Part shown: positions 12,008-20,746 of the stretch, piece after piece
Layout: every line of letters begins with the position of its first letter
How positions within the stretch are numbered: the stretch's first letter is position 1
NCBI RefSeq assembly: GCF_018141545.1
Contig: NZ_CP064356.1
Coordinates: 2,617,001 to 2,681,000 of the forward strand
Direction: 5' to 3'
Length of the DNA stretch: 64,000 bases
Source: Miltoncostaea oceani
GTDB lineage: Bacteria > Actinomycetota > Thermoleophilia > Miltoncostaeales > Miltoncostaeaceae
Notes under the pieces: model-generated
The model's database searches: none
What the model was told of the DNA's origin: nothing
The model's input: the letters and a program-made list of their open reading frames with translations, nothing else
Made by a program: the position numbers and the translations under genes

Positions 12008-13135
12008 TCAGCGGCCGACCATCTCCCGCCGCCCGGCGCGCGTGAAGCGGCTCTGGCGGACGAGCGTGACGACCGGAGTGCTGCGCCACTTGAGGATCTC
12101 GAGGACGTAGACGAGGTAGACCGAGGCGGCGATCGCGACGAGGGCGGTCGCGCCCAGCACGAGGGTGCCCCCCAGGTCGAGGCTGCCGTCGGGGTCGCGG
12201 TACGACACGAACCGCAGGGTGATCGCGGCGGCGCCCATCAGTGCGCACCACGCGTAGAGGGCGAGCACGGTCTTGCGCTGGCTCCACCCGATCGTGAAGA
12301 ACCGGTGGTGGAAGTGGCTGCGGTCGGCGTTGTAGACCGGCAGGCCGTACTTGAGCCGCTTCAGGATCACGAACGACGTGTCGAGGATCGGGATCGCCAG
12401 GATGATCAGCGGCGCGACCACGGCGATCGCGGCGGCGCTCTTCATGACCCCGCTGACGGCGACCCCGGCGATGACGAAGCCGAGGAGCATCGAGCCGGCG
12501 TCGCCCATGAACACCTTGGCGGGGTGGAAGTTGTAGACGAGGAAGGCCGCGCAGGCGCCGGCGAGGGCGGCGGCCATGATGGCCGGGTCGGCGCGGCCGA
12601 GCGACGCGGCGAGGATCGCGAACGTCGTCGCCCCGAGGCCGGTGATGCCGGACGCGAGGCCGTCCATGCCGTCGGTGAAGTTGATCATGTTCACGAGCGC
12701 CACGAACCAGAGGATCGTCAGCGGGTACTGGGCGACGCCGAGGTCGCCCACCCCGATGACCGGGAGGGTGATGTGGTCGATCGTCAGGCCCGCGGCGACG
12801 GGGATCGCGGCGCACGCCGCCTGCCCGGCGAACTTCACCGCCGGCGACAGCCCCCAGACGTCGTCGATCGCGCCGAGCATGGTGATGAGCACGGCGCCGA
12901 CGACGAGGGCGCGTGCGGCGGGGTCGTCCGGCAGGAAGAAGAGCACCGGGACCAGGAAGCCCGCGAGGATGGCGAGCCCGCCGAGGCGGGGGGTCGGTTC
13001 GCGGTGGATCCGGCGGTCCGAGGGGTGGTCGAGGGCCCCGACGGCGCGTGCCAGCCGCATCGCCAAGGGCGTGACGGCGAGGACGACGAGGGCCGCGACG
13101 ATGGCGCTGAGGATGGGGATGAGGGTCGTCGTCAC
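12008..13135 (-). CDS. wecA: Undecaprenyl-phosphate N-acetylglucosaminyl-1-phosphate transferase, WecA/TagO family
   Basis: A 375-residue polytopic membrane enzyme with about ten helices. It moves a sugar-1-phosphate from a UDP-sugar to undecaprenyl phosphate, the first step for wall glycopolymers. Visible motifs are the early REPTPRLGGLAI loop, the metal-site LVNMINFTDGMDGLASG (DDxxD/NxxD region), VYNFHPAKVFMGDAGSMLLG, and the HFHHR box after RSH near residue 280. Those motifs separate WecA/TagO from MraY. In actinobacteria wecA commonly precedes atpI-atpB, as here but for one inserted gene. A TAGAAT -10 on the minus strand (13167-13172) precedes the GTG start. Confidence 0.93.
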   Translation of the reverse strand: MTTTLIPILSAIVAALVVLAVTPLAMRLARAVGALDHPSDRRIHREPTPRLGGLAILAGFLVPVLFFLPDDPAARALVVGAVLITMLGAIDDVWGLSPAVKFAGQAACAAIPVAAGLTIDHITLPVIGVGDLGVAQYPLTILWFVALVNMINFTDGMDGLASGITGLGATTFAILAASLGRADPAIMAAALAGACAAFLVYNFHPAKVFMGDAGSMLLGFVIAGVAVSGVMKSAAAIAVVAPLIILAIPILDTSFVILKRLKYGLPVYNADRSHFHHRFFTIGWSQRKTVLALYAWCALMGAAAITLRFVSYRDPDGSLDLGGTLVLGATALVAIAASVYLVYVLEILKWRSTPVVTLVRQSRFTRAGRREMVGR

Positions 13136-13229
13136 GGGGGGGTCGGGCCGGTGAGGGCCCTGGGGGATTCTAGGTCGGGTGGCCCGAGCCCTTCAACGGG
13201 CCGGCCGGACCCGGCGGCCCGGGGGGGCG

Positions 13230-14015
13230 TCAGGCATGGTCGCGCTCGCGGTGCGTGAGGGCCGCGGCGCGCAGCACGAGCCCCCGCGGGAGCAGGCGGG
13301 AGGCGAGCATCGACCCGCGCGCCACGACCCCGGTCGGCGCCCGCCGGCGGCCGGCGGCGAGGGCGCGCCACGTGGCCCGCACGACGAGGTCGACGTCGTC
13401 GAACGGGATGCCGGGGTAGGTCGACGACCCGCCCCCCGACAGCGTGAACTCGGTGCGGGTCGGGCCGGGGCACACGGCGAGGGCCCGGACCCCGGTGCCG
13501 CGCAGCTCCTCCGCGACGGCCTCCGTCCAGTGCAGCTCGAACGCCTTGGTCGCGGCGTACGTCGCCATGAACGGCACCGGCTGCCATGCCGCGGCGGAGC
13601 TGACGACGACGAGCGCCCCACGCCGGGCGGCGACCATCGCGGGGAGGACGTGGACGCCGAGGTCGACGACCGCGACGCAGTTGAGGCGCACCATGCCGGA
13701 CTCGCGGTCGCGGTCGAGCTCCCACGTCCGTCCCCGGGAGCCGTACCCGGCGTTGAGGACGACGACCTCGGGGGCCGCCCCCCACGCGTCGATGGCGTCG
13801 CGTGTCGCGGCGAGGCCCTCGGGGGTGGCGAGGTCGGCGACCACCGTCGTGGTCGGGGTGCCGTGGAGCGCGGCGACCTCGTCGGCGAGCTCCCGCAGGC
13901 GGTCGGCGCGCCGCGCCACGACGAGGAGCGGGTGTCCGCGGGATGCGAGGCTCCGCGCGTAGGCGTGCCCGAGGCCCGAGGAGGCCCCGGTCACGACCGC
14001 GAGGCCGCGGCTCAC
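13230..14015 (-). CDS. Short-chain dehydrogenase/reductase
   Basis: A 261-residue classical SDR. The NADP-binding TGASSGLGHAYA (residues 9-20) is followed by an ARRADRL stretch typical of NADP preference. Then come LNAGYG, a catalytic Ser in VVVSSAAAW and the YAATK active-site pair, with PGPTRTEF after the last sheet. It probably reduces a carbonyl on an unidentified small molecule or lipid; the basic C-terminus (ASRLLPRGLVLRAAALTHRE) resembles membrane-associated SDRs of the DltE/YqjQ kind. It overlaps the upp stop by four bases and so is cotranscribed with it. Confidence 0.9.
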   Translation of the reverse strand: MSRGLAVVTGASSGLGHAYARSLASRGHPLLVVARRADRLRELADEVAALHGTPTTTVVADLATPEGLAATRDAIDAWGAAPEVVVLNAGYGSRGRTWELDRDRESGMVRLNCVAVVDLGVHVLPAMVAARRGALVVVSSAAAWQPVPFMATYAATKAFELHWTEAVAEELRGTGVRALAVCPGPTRTEFTLSGGGSSTYPGIPFDDVDLVVRATWRALAAGRRRAPTGVVARGSMLASRLLPRGLVLRAAALTHRERDHA

Positions 14016-14656
14016 CGACCCCCGGGTTCGGCGTAGAGGCGGTCGCCGGCGTCGCCGAGGCCGGGGACGATGAACGCGCGCTCGTCGAGGCGCTCGTCGA
14101 TGACGGCGACGGTGACGGCGACGTCGGGGTCGGCGGCGGCGACGACGGCGAGCCCCTCGGGGGCGGCGATCAGGCCGGCCATCCGCAGGTTCCGGGCACC
14201 GGCGGCGCGGAGGCTCGCGAGGGCGGCGGCGCTCGACCCTCCGGTCGCGATCATCACGTCGAGCATCACGACCTCGTCGTCCTCGAGGTCGTGCGGGAGG
14301 CTGTCGAGGTAGGCGCGCGCCTGGGCGGTCCGCTCGTCGCGGGCCATGCCGATGAAGCCGACCCTGGTGTCCTCCGGCAGCAGCTCGAGGGCGGGCTGCA
14401 GCATCACGAGGCCGGCGCGGAGGATGGGGACGACGGTGACGCGGCGGGCCGGCACGGTGGTGGCCGCGGGGGCGATCGGCGTGGTCACCGTCCCCTGCCG
14501 CGTCTCGAGGTCGGCGAGGGCCGTGGCGAGGACGAGGGTGGAGAGGGCGTGCGCGGCGCGGCGGAAGCCGTCGGGGGTGGTCGACACGTCGCGCAGGCGG
14601 GCGAGGTGGTGGCCGGCGAGGGCACCCTCGACGACGGCGACGGGACGGGCGGGCAC
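14012..14656 (-). CDS. upp: Uracil phosphoribosyltransferase
   Basis: A 214-residue salvage enzyme that makes UMP from uracil and PRPP. The N-terminus (VVEGALAGHHLARLRD) matches the Upp signature VxxHPLVxHKLTxLRD. VPILRAGLVMLQPALELLP follows, the PRPP loop is VVMLDVMIATGGSSAAAL, and the C-terminus has DERLDERAFIVPGLGDAGDR, which binds uracil. The GTG at 14656 is chosen by family length; the longer frame upstream lies antisense to the VIT gene. TACGCT lies six bases before the GTG, so the mRNA is probably leaderless. glyA and upp are neighbours in many Firmicutes; here an insert separates them. Confidence 0.95.
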   Translation of the reverse strand: MPARPVAVVEGALAGHHLARLRDVSTTPDGFRRAAHALSTLVLATALADLETRQGTVTTPIAPAATTVPARRVTVVPILRAGLVMLQPALELLPEDTRVGFIGMARDERTAQARAYLDSLPHDLEDDEVVMLDVMIATGGSSAAALASLRAAGARNLRMAGLIAAPEGLAVVAAADPDVAVTVAVIDERLDERAFIVPGLGDAGDRLYAEPGGR

Positions 14657-14707
14657 ACCGGCAGCGTATCCGAGCGCGCCGGGCGACCCCGGCGGTACGC
14701 TGGCGAC

Positions 14708-15397
14708 GTGCTCCTCGGCGAACGCCACCTCAGCCACCGCGGGGGATGGCTGCGCGCGGCGGTCCTCGGGGCGAACGACGGGATCCTGTCGACCGCCGGC
14801 CTGGTGCTGGGTGTCGCGGCGGCCGACGCGTCGGTGGGCGCGATCGCGACGGCGGGCGTCGCGGGCCTGGTGGCGGGGGCCCTGTCCATGGCGGCGGGCG
14901 AGTACGTCTCCGTCAGCTCCCAGCGCGACACGGAGGCGGCCGACCTCGCCCTGGAGCGGCGCGAGCTGGCGACGGATCCGGAGGGTGAGCTGGAGGAGCT
15001 CGCGGCGATCTACCGGGCCCGGGGCCTCGGGCCGGAGCTGGCGCGGAGGGTGGCGGTGGAGCTGACCGCGGGCGATGCGCTGAAGGTGCACGCCCGCGAC
15101 GAGCTCGGCATCGAGGAGGACCGCATGGCGCGGCCGTTCCAGGCCGCGTGGTCGTCGGCGGTGTCGTTCACTCTCGGCGCCGCGATCCCCCTCGTCGCGA
15201 TCCTCGTCCTGCCGGGCGCGGCGCGGATCCCGGGGACGGTGGTGGTGACGCTCGGCTCGCTGGCGGCCCTCGGCGCGGTCGGCGCCCGGCTGGGCGGCGC
15301 CCCTCTGGTCCGCGCGGCGGCGCGCGTGGCGATGTGGGGTGCGGTGGCGATGGGCCTCACGTCCCTGATCGGGGCGCTGGTCGGGACGGCGGTGTGA
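14708..15397 (+). CDS. VIT1/CCC1-family membrane transporter
   Basis: A 229-residue protein of the VIT1/CCC1 (nodulin-21-like) family, which moves Fe(II) or Mn(II) across membranes. LRAAVLGANDGILSTAGLVLG is the family's TM1 signature with its conserved Asp, and SMAAGEYVSVSSQRDTE is the TM2 end with the metal-entry Met/Glu/Ser residues. A helical loop rich in Glu follows (residues 70-110), then three helices with PFQAAWSSAVSFTLGAAIPL. Five helices are expected. TACGCT lies six bases before the GTG at 14708, mirroring the upp promoter. Metal identity cannot be told. Confidence 0.9.
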   Translation: MLLGERHLSHRGGWLRAAVLGANDGILSTAGLVLGVAAADASVGAIATAGVAGLVAGALSMAAGEYVSVSSQRDTEAADLALERRELATDPEGELEELAAIYRARGLGPELARRVAVELTAGDALKVHARDELGIEEDRMARPFQAAWSSAVSFTLGAAIPLVAILVLPGAARIPGTVVVTLGSLAALGAVGARLGGAPLVRAAARVAMWGAVAMGLTSLIGALVGTAV

Positions 15398-15401
15398 AGC
15401 C

Positions 15402-15968
15402 GTGCTGATCTACCCGATCGGCGTGTCGGTGGACGGCTTCATCGCCGACCGCGACGGCGGCTTCGCGTGGACGGACCCGATCGACGAGCTGTTCCGCTTC
15501 CACCTGGCGCAGGTGGGCGCCCTCGGCGCGTACCTCCTCGGCCGGCGGCTCCACGAGACGATGCGCGTGTGGGAGACCGACCCGTCCCTGCGCGGCACGG
15601 AGGCGGAGGCCGCGTTCGCCGACGTGTGGTGCGCGCTCCCGAAGGTCGTGTTCAGCCGCACCCTCGACGGGGTCGAGGGGAACGCGCGTCTCGCGGAGGG
15701 GTCGGTGGCGGAGGAGGTCGCCGCGGCGCTCGCCGCGACCGACCGCGACGTCGCGATCGGCGGCGCGGGACTGGCGGCACAGGCGGTCGAGCAGGGCCTC
15801 GTCGACGAGCTGCGGGTGTTCCGCCACCCCGTCGTCGTCGGAGGCGGCACGCCGCACCTCCCCCCGCTCCCCCGCGGCATCCCCCTCGACCTGGTCGAGA
15901 CGCGGACGTTCGACGGGCGGGTGGTCCTCGAGCGCTACCGCCGCATCCGCGACGACCCCCCGGGCTGA
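15402..15968 (+). CDS. Dihydrofolate reductase/RibD C-terminal domain protein
   Basis: A 188-residue NADPH-dependent reductase-like protein. SVDGFIADRDGGFAWTDP is the family N-terminus, LLGRRLHETMRVWE forms the helix after the substrate loop, and DVAIGGAGLAAQAVEQGLVDELRV is the cofactor-binding turn typical of RibD_C/YyaP proteins. These soluble proteins often accompany resistance or metabolic genes and their substrates are mostly unknown. The GTG at 15402 lies four bases after the VIT stop, so the two are cotranscribed. It ends just before the 23-bp repeat array. Confidence 0.85.
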   Translation: MLIYPIGVSVDGFIADRDGGFAWTDPIDELFRFHLAQVGALGAYLLGRRLHETMRVWETDPSLRGTEAEAAFADVWCALPKVVFSRTLDGVEGNARLAEGSVAEEVAAALAATDRDVAIGGAGLAAQAVEQGLVDELRVFRHPVVVGGGTPHLPPLPRGIPLDLVETRTFDGRVVLERYRRIRDDPPG

Positions 15969-16005
15969 GCGACCACGTACGGCGCAGGCGGGCCGTGGGG
16001 TTGCG

Positions 16006-16494
16006 CCAAGTGGACCCCGGGGTCGTGGCCGAATGGGCCTCGGGTGCGCGGCCAAGTGGACCTCGGGTAATGGCCAAGTGGACCTCGGGGTCACGGCCAA
16101 GTGGACCTCGGAGTGGCCGAGGGGGCTCGACCCATCGAACCCCTCAGGGAACCGCGCCGGCACCGCTCCCGTGCGGCCCGAGTGGCCGCCTGGGCGAAAT
16201 GGACCTCGGGGTCGCGGCCAAGTGGACCTCGAAGTCACGGCCAAGTGGACCACCGCCGCGGCCAAATGGACCTCGGCGTCGCGGCCAAGTGGACCACGGC
16301 GTCGCGGCCAAATGGACCACGGCGTCGCGGCAACACTGACCGCCTGGCCACGCTGTGGAGTTGGGCCTCGGCAAGACGGCCAAGTGGACCTCGGGGTCGC
16401 GTCCAAGTGGACCTCGGGGTCGAGTCCAAATGGACCTCGGCGTCGCGGCCAAATGGACCTCGACGGCACCGCCACGTGGACCCCGGGGCCGCCC
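16006..16494 (+). repeat. 23-bp tandem repeat array (cluster 1)
   Basis: Sixteen clear units plus decayed ones. Each is CCAARTGGACCTCGG (15 bases) followed by SGTCRCGG (8 bases). Units start at 16006, 16029, 16052, 16074, 16097; 16195, 16218, 16241, 16262, 16285, 16308 (a decayed unit at 16331); 16380, 16403, 16426, 16449, 16472. The step is 23 bases except one of 22 and one of 21, and all units point the same way. Because 23 is not a multiple of 3, every frame is open over long stretches, giving false repeat-protein frames on both strands. The array fills most of the 15969-16524 gap between the RibD-like gene and the convergent AraC pseudogene. It contains no gene I can support. Confidence 0.93.
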
Positions 16495-16520
16495 CCGACG
16501 CGAACGGCCCCCGGAGTGTG

Positions 16521-16557
16521 GGGGTCAGCCCCTCGGGAGGGCGGTGGGGCTGACCCC
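16521..16557. terminator. Hairpin at the 3' end of the AraC pseudogene
   Basis: GGGGTCAGCCCC (16521-16532) pairs perfectly with 16546-16557 around a 13-base loop. The stem contains the ancestral stop codon of the AraC gene (16525-16527), so it would end transcription from the right. It may also stop transcripts leaving the repeat array from the left. Confidence 0.6.
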
Positions 16558-17226
16558 GGTGAGGGAGCGGACGTCCTCCGCGAGGTGGGCCTGGTCGGCT
16601 TAGCCGGCGCGGTGGGCGACGTCGGCCCAGGCGGGGACGGGGCGTTCCGCCCGGAGGGCGAGGACGCGTTGCAGCCGCAGGACGCGGCCGAGGCGCTTCG
16701 GGCCGAAGCCGACCGCGGCCGTCACCCTCCTCCTCAGCTGCCGTTCCCCGATCGCCGTCCGCCGCGCGAGGACGGGGACCGCGAGACCCGGGTCGCCGCG
16801 CAGGGCGTCCGCGACGGCGACGGCGAGGGGATCCGGGGGGCCGACGGGACGCACCCGCCCCGCGAGCCAGTCCAGCATCGGCCGCACCCGCCCGTCACCC
16901 TCCCCCCTCCCCCCGCCGCCGCCCGGCGTCCACGCCGCGAGGGACTCCTCCAGCCGCCGGGCGTCGTCACCCCAGACGAGGGCCGCGGGGACGTGCGCGT
17001 CGACGAGGGCGGGGGCGGGGACGCCGAGGAGCGCGGGAGCCGCACCCGTCCGGAGGCGCACACCGCACACCACGTCCCCCGGCGTCACCCGCGCGGTGAA
17101 CGCCGCCGTGCTCGGCCCCGCGACCTGCAGCCCCTCCCGGTCACGCCACACCACGTCGATGCAGCCGTCCGGCAGCACCCGGTGGACCCGCTCGTCACCC
17201 GCGGTGAGCTCCCAGGCGCACGCCAC
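16525..17226 (-). pseudogene. AraC-family regulator broken by a nonsense codon
   Basis: The frame encodes an AraC regulator with an N-terminal ligand domain of the DUF6597 type (ERVHRVLPDGCIDVVW) and a C-terminal double HTH (RRTAIGERQLRRRVTAAVGF, then WADVAHRAG). A TAA at 16600-16602 ends it inside the second HTH. Reading on in the same frame gives ADQAHLAEDVRSLTG, exactly the missing recognition helix, with a natural stop at 16525. Relatives normally have Tyr at the TAA position (G-Y-ADQAHL), so one TAC/TAT-to-TAA change explains the break. The DNA-binding half is lost unless the stop is read through. The true start is unclear; the frame is open back into the glyA stop region. A sequencing error is possible. 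Confidence 0.8.
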
Positions 17227-17276
17227 CCACGGGGCGAGGGACGGCGGGGCCGGGAGCTCCCGGAAGGCGGCTCCGC

Positions 17277-18566
17277 TCAGACGGGCGTGCCCGCGTGCAG
17301 GCGGGGATACAGCGGGAACCGGTCGCCGATCGCGCGGGAACGGCCGCGGAGCACCTCGAGGTCGGCCTCCGACGCCGACGGCTGCAGGGCGGCAGAGATG
17401 ATCGACGCGATCTCCGTCATCTCCGGCTCCCGCAGACCCCGGGTCGTGAGGGCGGCGGTGCCGATCCGCAGCCCCGACGTCACCGTCGGCGGCCGCTCGT
17501 CGAACGGGACGCCGTTCTTGTTGACCGTGATCCCCGCGTGGTCGAGGCGGACCTCCGCGTCCTTGCCCGTCAGCTCCGTGTCGGACAGGTCGACGAGGAC
17601 CAGGTGGTTGTCGGTGCCGCCGCTGACCAGGTTCACGCCACCGGCGAGGAGGCCGTCCGCGAGGGTGCGGCAGTTGTCGACCACCGCCTGCTGGCGCGCC
17701 CGGAACTCCGGGGTGAGGGCGTGGCCGAGGGCGACGGCCTTACCCGCGATCACGTGCATCAGGGGACCGCCCTGCAGGCCCGGGAACACGGCCTTGTCGA
17801 TCTTCGACGCCAGCTCGGCGGTGCACATGACCATCCCGCCGCGCGGGCCGCCGAGCGTCTTGTGGATCGTCGTCGTCACGATGTCCGCGATGCCGACCGG
17901 CGTCGGGTGCACGCCGGCGGCGACCAGCCCGGCGATGTGCGCCATGTCCACCATCAGCAACGCGCCGACCTCGTCCGCAATCTCGCGGAACGCGGGGAAG
18001 TCGATGATCCGCGGGTACGCCGACGCACCCGCGACGATCAGGGCGGGCCGCAGGTCGCGCGCCATGTCGCGCACCTGGTCCATGTCGATCCGGCAGTCCG
18101 AGCGGCGGACCCCGTAGTGGTGGAACTCGTAGAGCCGGCCCGAGAAGTTGACCTTCAGGCCGTGCGACAGGTGACCGCCGTGCGACAGCGACATCCCCAG
18201 CACGCGGTCACCGGGCTTCAGCACCGCGAAGTAGGCCGCCTCGTTCGCCGTCGCCCCCGAGTGGGGCTGCACGTTCACGTGGTCGGCGCCGAACAGCTCC
18301 AGCGCCCGCTCGATGGCGAGGGTCTCGACCTCGTCCACCACCTCGCAGCCGCCGTAGTACCGGTGCCCGGGGAGGCCCTCCGCGTACTTGTTCGTGAGCA
18401 CCGACCCCACCGCCTGCAGCACGGCGTGGCTCGTGAAGTTCTCGCTCGCGATCATCTCCAGGGTCTCGCCCTGCCGGTCGGCCTCCGCACGCAGCAGGCG
18501 CGCGATCGCCGGGTCGACGTCGGCGACGTCCTGCGAGAGGTAGCTGTCCTCGTCGATGAAGCTCAC
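17277..18566 (-). CDS. glyA: Serine hydroxymethyltransferase
   Basis: A 429-residue PLP enzyme converting serine and tetrahydrofolate to glycine and 5,10-methylene-THF. Signature pieces are [13 protein letters not shown] near residue 35, [28 protein letters not shown], the [17 protein letters not shown] loop with the PLP-binding Asp/His, and [14 protein letters not shown] with the Schiff-base Lys. The GTG at 18566 gives the expected length. It follows tsaC with a 47-base gap. A TACCCT on the minus strand 36 bases upstream may be an internal promoter. No glycine riboswitch fits in this short leader. Confidence 0.97.
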   Translation of the reverse strand: MSFIDEDSYLSQDVADVDPAIARLLRAEADRQGETLEMIASENFTSHAVLQAVGSVLTNKYAEGLPGHRYYGGCEVVDEVETLAIERALELFGADHVNVQPHSGATANEAAYFAVLKPGDRVLGMSLSHGGHLSHGLKVNFSGRLYEFHHYGVRRSDCRIDMDQVRDMARDLRPALIVAGASAYPRIIDFPAFREIADEVGALLMVDMAHIAGLVAAGVHPTPVGIADIVTTTIHKTLGGPRGGMVMCTAELASKIDKAVFPGLQGGPLMHVIAGKAVALGHALTPEFRARQQAVVDNCRTLADGLLAGGVNLVSGGTDNHLVLVDLSDTELTGKDAEVRLDHAGITVNKNGVPFDERPPTVTSGLRIGTAALTTRGLREPEMTEIASIISAALQPSASEADLEVLRGRSRAIGDRFPLYPRLHAGTPV

Positions 18567-18613
18567 TCGGCGGGCCCCCAGGCTCGTGTCGGATCGACCC
18601 CGAGGGTACACCG

Positions 18614-19234
18614 TCACCGCGGACGGACGACCCCCACGCCGACCGCCGCGAGCGCCCGGACGACGCCGTCCGGATCGGGCCCCGGCCGGATCAGGACGGC
18701 GTCCCCGCCGCCCGGCAGCGGACGCAGGTCGACCACCGCCGACGCGGTGCCCGGCAACGTCCCCGCGTCCACCTCCACCGCCGCGCCCGCACGGAGGTCG
18801 GCGGGCACGTCCTCCACCCGCGCGGGGTCCCGCCCGCCGGGGTGGTTCGCGCTCGTCGCGACCAGGGGGAGGTCGAGGGCGGCGAGGTCGGCGCCGACGA
18901 CGGGGGCCCGCAGCCCGACGGCGCCGGGGGCGTCGCCCGCGGCGGCCGCGAAGCGCCCCGCCGGGTCGGGCACGAGGCACGTCGCCGGCCCCGGGAGGAG
19001 CGCCCGCGCCGCTGCCTCCACCGGCCCGGCGAGCCCCGCGAGGGCGGCGTCGAGCAGGGCGGGCGCGTAGAGGAGCACCTGGCACGGCTGCGACCGCGGC
19101 CTGCCCTTCAGGGCGTAGAGCGCATCGATCCCCGCCGGCACGTCGAGCGCCGCCGCCAGCCCGTACACCGTGTCCGTCGGGACCACGGCCACACCGCCGG
19201 CGCGGAGGGCGTCGCGCAGCCGCCCGGCGCTCAC
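18614..19234 (-). CDS. tsaC: Threonylcarbamoyl-AMP synthase (YrdC/Sua5 domain)
   Basis: A 206-residue YrdC-domain protein that makes threonylcarbamoyl-AMP for the t6A37 modification of ANN-decoding tRNAs. [15 protein letters not shown] is the family N-terminal signature, [16 protein letters not shown] supplies the KxR nucleotide site, and [11 protein letters not shown] matches the SAN box. It lacks the C-terminal Sua5 domain, so it is the short TsaC type. The GTG start overlaps the prmC stop by four bases, as in many actinobacteria where prmC and tsaC adjoin. Confidence 0.92.
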   Translation of the reverse strand: MSAGRLRDALRAGGVAVVPTDTVYGLAAALDVPAGIDALYALKGRPRSQPCQVLLYAPALLDAALAGLAGPVEAAARALLPGPATCLVPDPAGRFAAAAGDAPGAVGLRAPVVGADLAALDLPLVATSANHPGGRDPARVEDVPADLRAGAAVEVDAGTLPGTASAVVDLRPLPGGGDAVLIRPGPDPDGVVRALAAVGVGVVRPR

Positions 19235-20079
19235 GGCGCGCGCCCCCCGACGACCCGCGCCACGCCCGCCAGGTCCTCGCGGGAGCCGACGTCGCGCAGG
19301 CCCGCGGCGGTCAGCGCCGCGGCCGCCGCCTCCGCCTGCCCCGCGCCGATCTCCACCAGCAGCCAGCCGCCCGGCTCGAGGTGGGCGGGGGCCGCCGCCG
19401 CGATCGCCTCCACGGCCTCCAGGCCCGTCGGCCCCGACACGAGCGCGCCCGCCGGCTCCCACGCGAGCTCCGGCGGGGCGGCGGCGAGGTCGGCGTCGGA
19501 GAGGTACGGCGGGTTCGCGGCGATCACGTCGAAGCGCCGCGCCGCCACCGCCGAGAAGCCGTCGGAGAGGAGCCACTCCAGGCCGTCCGCCGCCGGCACC
19601 CGCCCGCCGTTGTCGCGGGCCCGCGCCAGCGCCTCGGGGGACCGGTCGAGCGCCGTCACCCGCAGGTTCTCGCCCTCGTCGGCGAGCGCCAGCGCCACCG
19701 CGCCGCTGCCGGTGCCCCAGTCGAGCACCGTGCCCCCGGCGGGCACGACGTCGAGCGCCCACTCGACGAGGATCTCGGTCTCGGGGCGCGGCACGAGCAC
19801 CTCGGGGCCGACGCCGAGGAGCAGACGCCGGAACGCCCGCTCCCCGGTCACGTAGGCCATCGGCTCACGGCGTCCGCGGCGGGCGAGCAGCTCGCGGGCG
19901 AGCGCCAGCTCGGGCGGCGTCAGCGGACGCTCCGAGTCGGTGTAGAGCCGCAGACGGTCGACGCCGAGGGCGTGCGCCAGCAGCAGGTCGGCGTCGAGGC
20001 GCGCGGACGGCGACCCGCGCTCGGTGAGGTAGGCGGTGCTGCGGCGCAGCACCTCGCCGATGGTGATCTGGTCGCTCAC
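19231..20079 (-). CDS. prmC: Release factor glutamine methyltransferase
   Basis: A 282-residue SAM-dependent enzyme that methylates the Gln of the GGQ motif in release factors. The N-terminal helical domain ([15 protein letters not shown]) matches PrmC, the SAM site is [16 protein letters not shown], and the substrate loop is the diagnostic AANPPYLSD. It stands close to prfA, its substrate gene, with one unknown gene between. It overlaps tsaC, and the gap from the upstream unknown gene is ten bases. Confidence 0.95.
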   Translation of the reverse strand: MSDQITIGEVLRRSTAYLTERGSPSARLDADLLLAHALGVDRLRLYTDSERPLTPPELALARELLARRGRREPMAYVTGERAFRRLLLGVGPEVLVPRPETEILVEWALDVVPAGGTVLDWGTGSGAVALALADEGENLRVTALDRSPEALARARDNGGRVPAADGLEWLLSDGFSAVAARRFDVIAANPPYLSDADLAAAPPELAWEPAGALVSGPTGLEAVEAIAAAAPAHLEPGGWLLVEIGAGQAEAAAAALTAAGLRDVGSREDLAGVARVVGGRAP

Positions 20080-20089
20080 CCGCCCCCGG

Positions 20090-20746
20090 TCAGCGGCGGC
20101 TGCGGGCCATCATGAACGCCCGCAGCGGACCCACCAGGAAATCGTGGACCGCGTCGGCGGCCTCGCGCAGGGCGGTCGCGTCGGGCGTCACGTCGCCGAG
20201 GGTCTGGACGAGCCGGATGTAGACCTTCGACGGCTCGGCGTGCATCGGCTCGATCGCGCACTCCAGCGACGACTCGCCCGCGCGGCGCCAGATGCGCAGG
20301 CCGAGGGTGACCTCCTCGCCCTCCAGCAGCTCCAGGCGGTCCTCGTCGATCTGCAGGACGTCCTCGACGAGCAGACTGCGGGCCGCGTCGGGGTCCTCGA
20401 CGTCCCACACGGCGACGAGGGTGATGTCCTCCACCCACATCTCGCCGATCCCGTACCGCTCGACGGCCTCCCCCACCAGGCCGACGACGCGCTCCAGCCC
20501 CTCGCGGTACCCGAGGCCCGTCACGCCGCACGAGGCCATCTGGCTCGGGCGGAGGACGAACTCCGCGCCGTCGGAGCCCGAGAACGTCGCCCCCGGGTCC
20601 GAATGGTACTCGAGGCGCGACAGGCCGTACCGGTCGCTCACCGAGGCGAAGAAGATCGCGAGGTCCTCGCGGGGGAGCGCGACCTCGTCGTGGCGCACCG
20701 TCAGTCCGAGGAACTCGATGCGCAGGAGATCCGGGTTCGGGGTCAC
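20090..20746 (-). CDS. Conserved-looking protein of unknown function
   Basis: A 218-residue soluble protein I cannot name. It has alternating beta and helix segments (LRIEFLGLTVRHDEVAL at the start, WVEDITLVAVWDVED, SKVYIRLVQTLGDV), no signal peptide and no membrane helix, and ends basic (FMMARSRR). Its start overlaps the prfA stop by four bases and it sits ten bases before prmC, so it is translated with two genes of translation termination. This suggests a role near that process or a simple passenger; neither is shown. Confidence 0.8.
   Translation of the reverse strand: MTPNPDLLRIEFLGLTVRHDEVALPREDLAIFFASVSDRYGLSRLEYHSDPGATFSGSDGAEFVLRPSQMASCGVTGLGYREGLERVVGLVGEAVERYGIGEMWVEDITLVAVWDVEDPDAARSLLVEDVLQIDEDRLELLEGEEVTLGLRIWRRAGESSLECAIEPMHAEPSKVYIRLVQTLGDVTPDATALREAADAVHDFLVGPLRAFMMARSRR

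Noticed and set aside
16006-16494. CRISPR array
   Set aside because: Units are contiguous and degenerate, with no unique spacers and no cas genes in the window.
16006-16494. Terminal repeats of an IS21-like element
   Set aside because: Some IS families carry repeated transposase sites at their ends, but there is no transposase, no matching opposite end and far more copies than usual. It remains only an alternative origin.
15357-18117. Long open frames on both strands across the 23-bp repeats, encoding repetitive AKWTSGSRPSGP-like peptides
   Set aside because: A 23-base repeat without stop codons stays open in all frames and gives an artificial 23-residue peptide period. The frames overlap real genes at both ends and have no ribosome site.
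18567-18613. Glycine riboswitch before glyA
   Set aside because: Only 47 bases separate tsaC and glyA, too short for a glycine aptamer, and no paired core motifs are seen.
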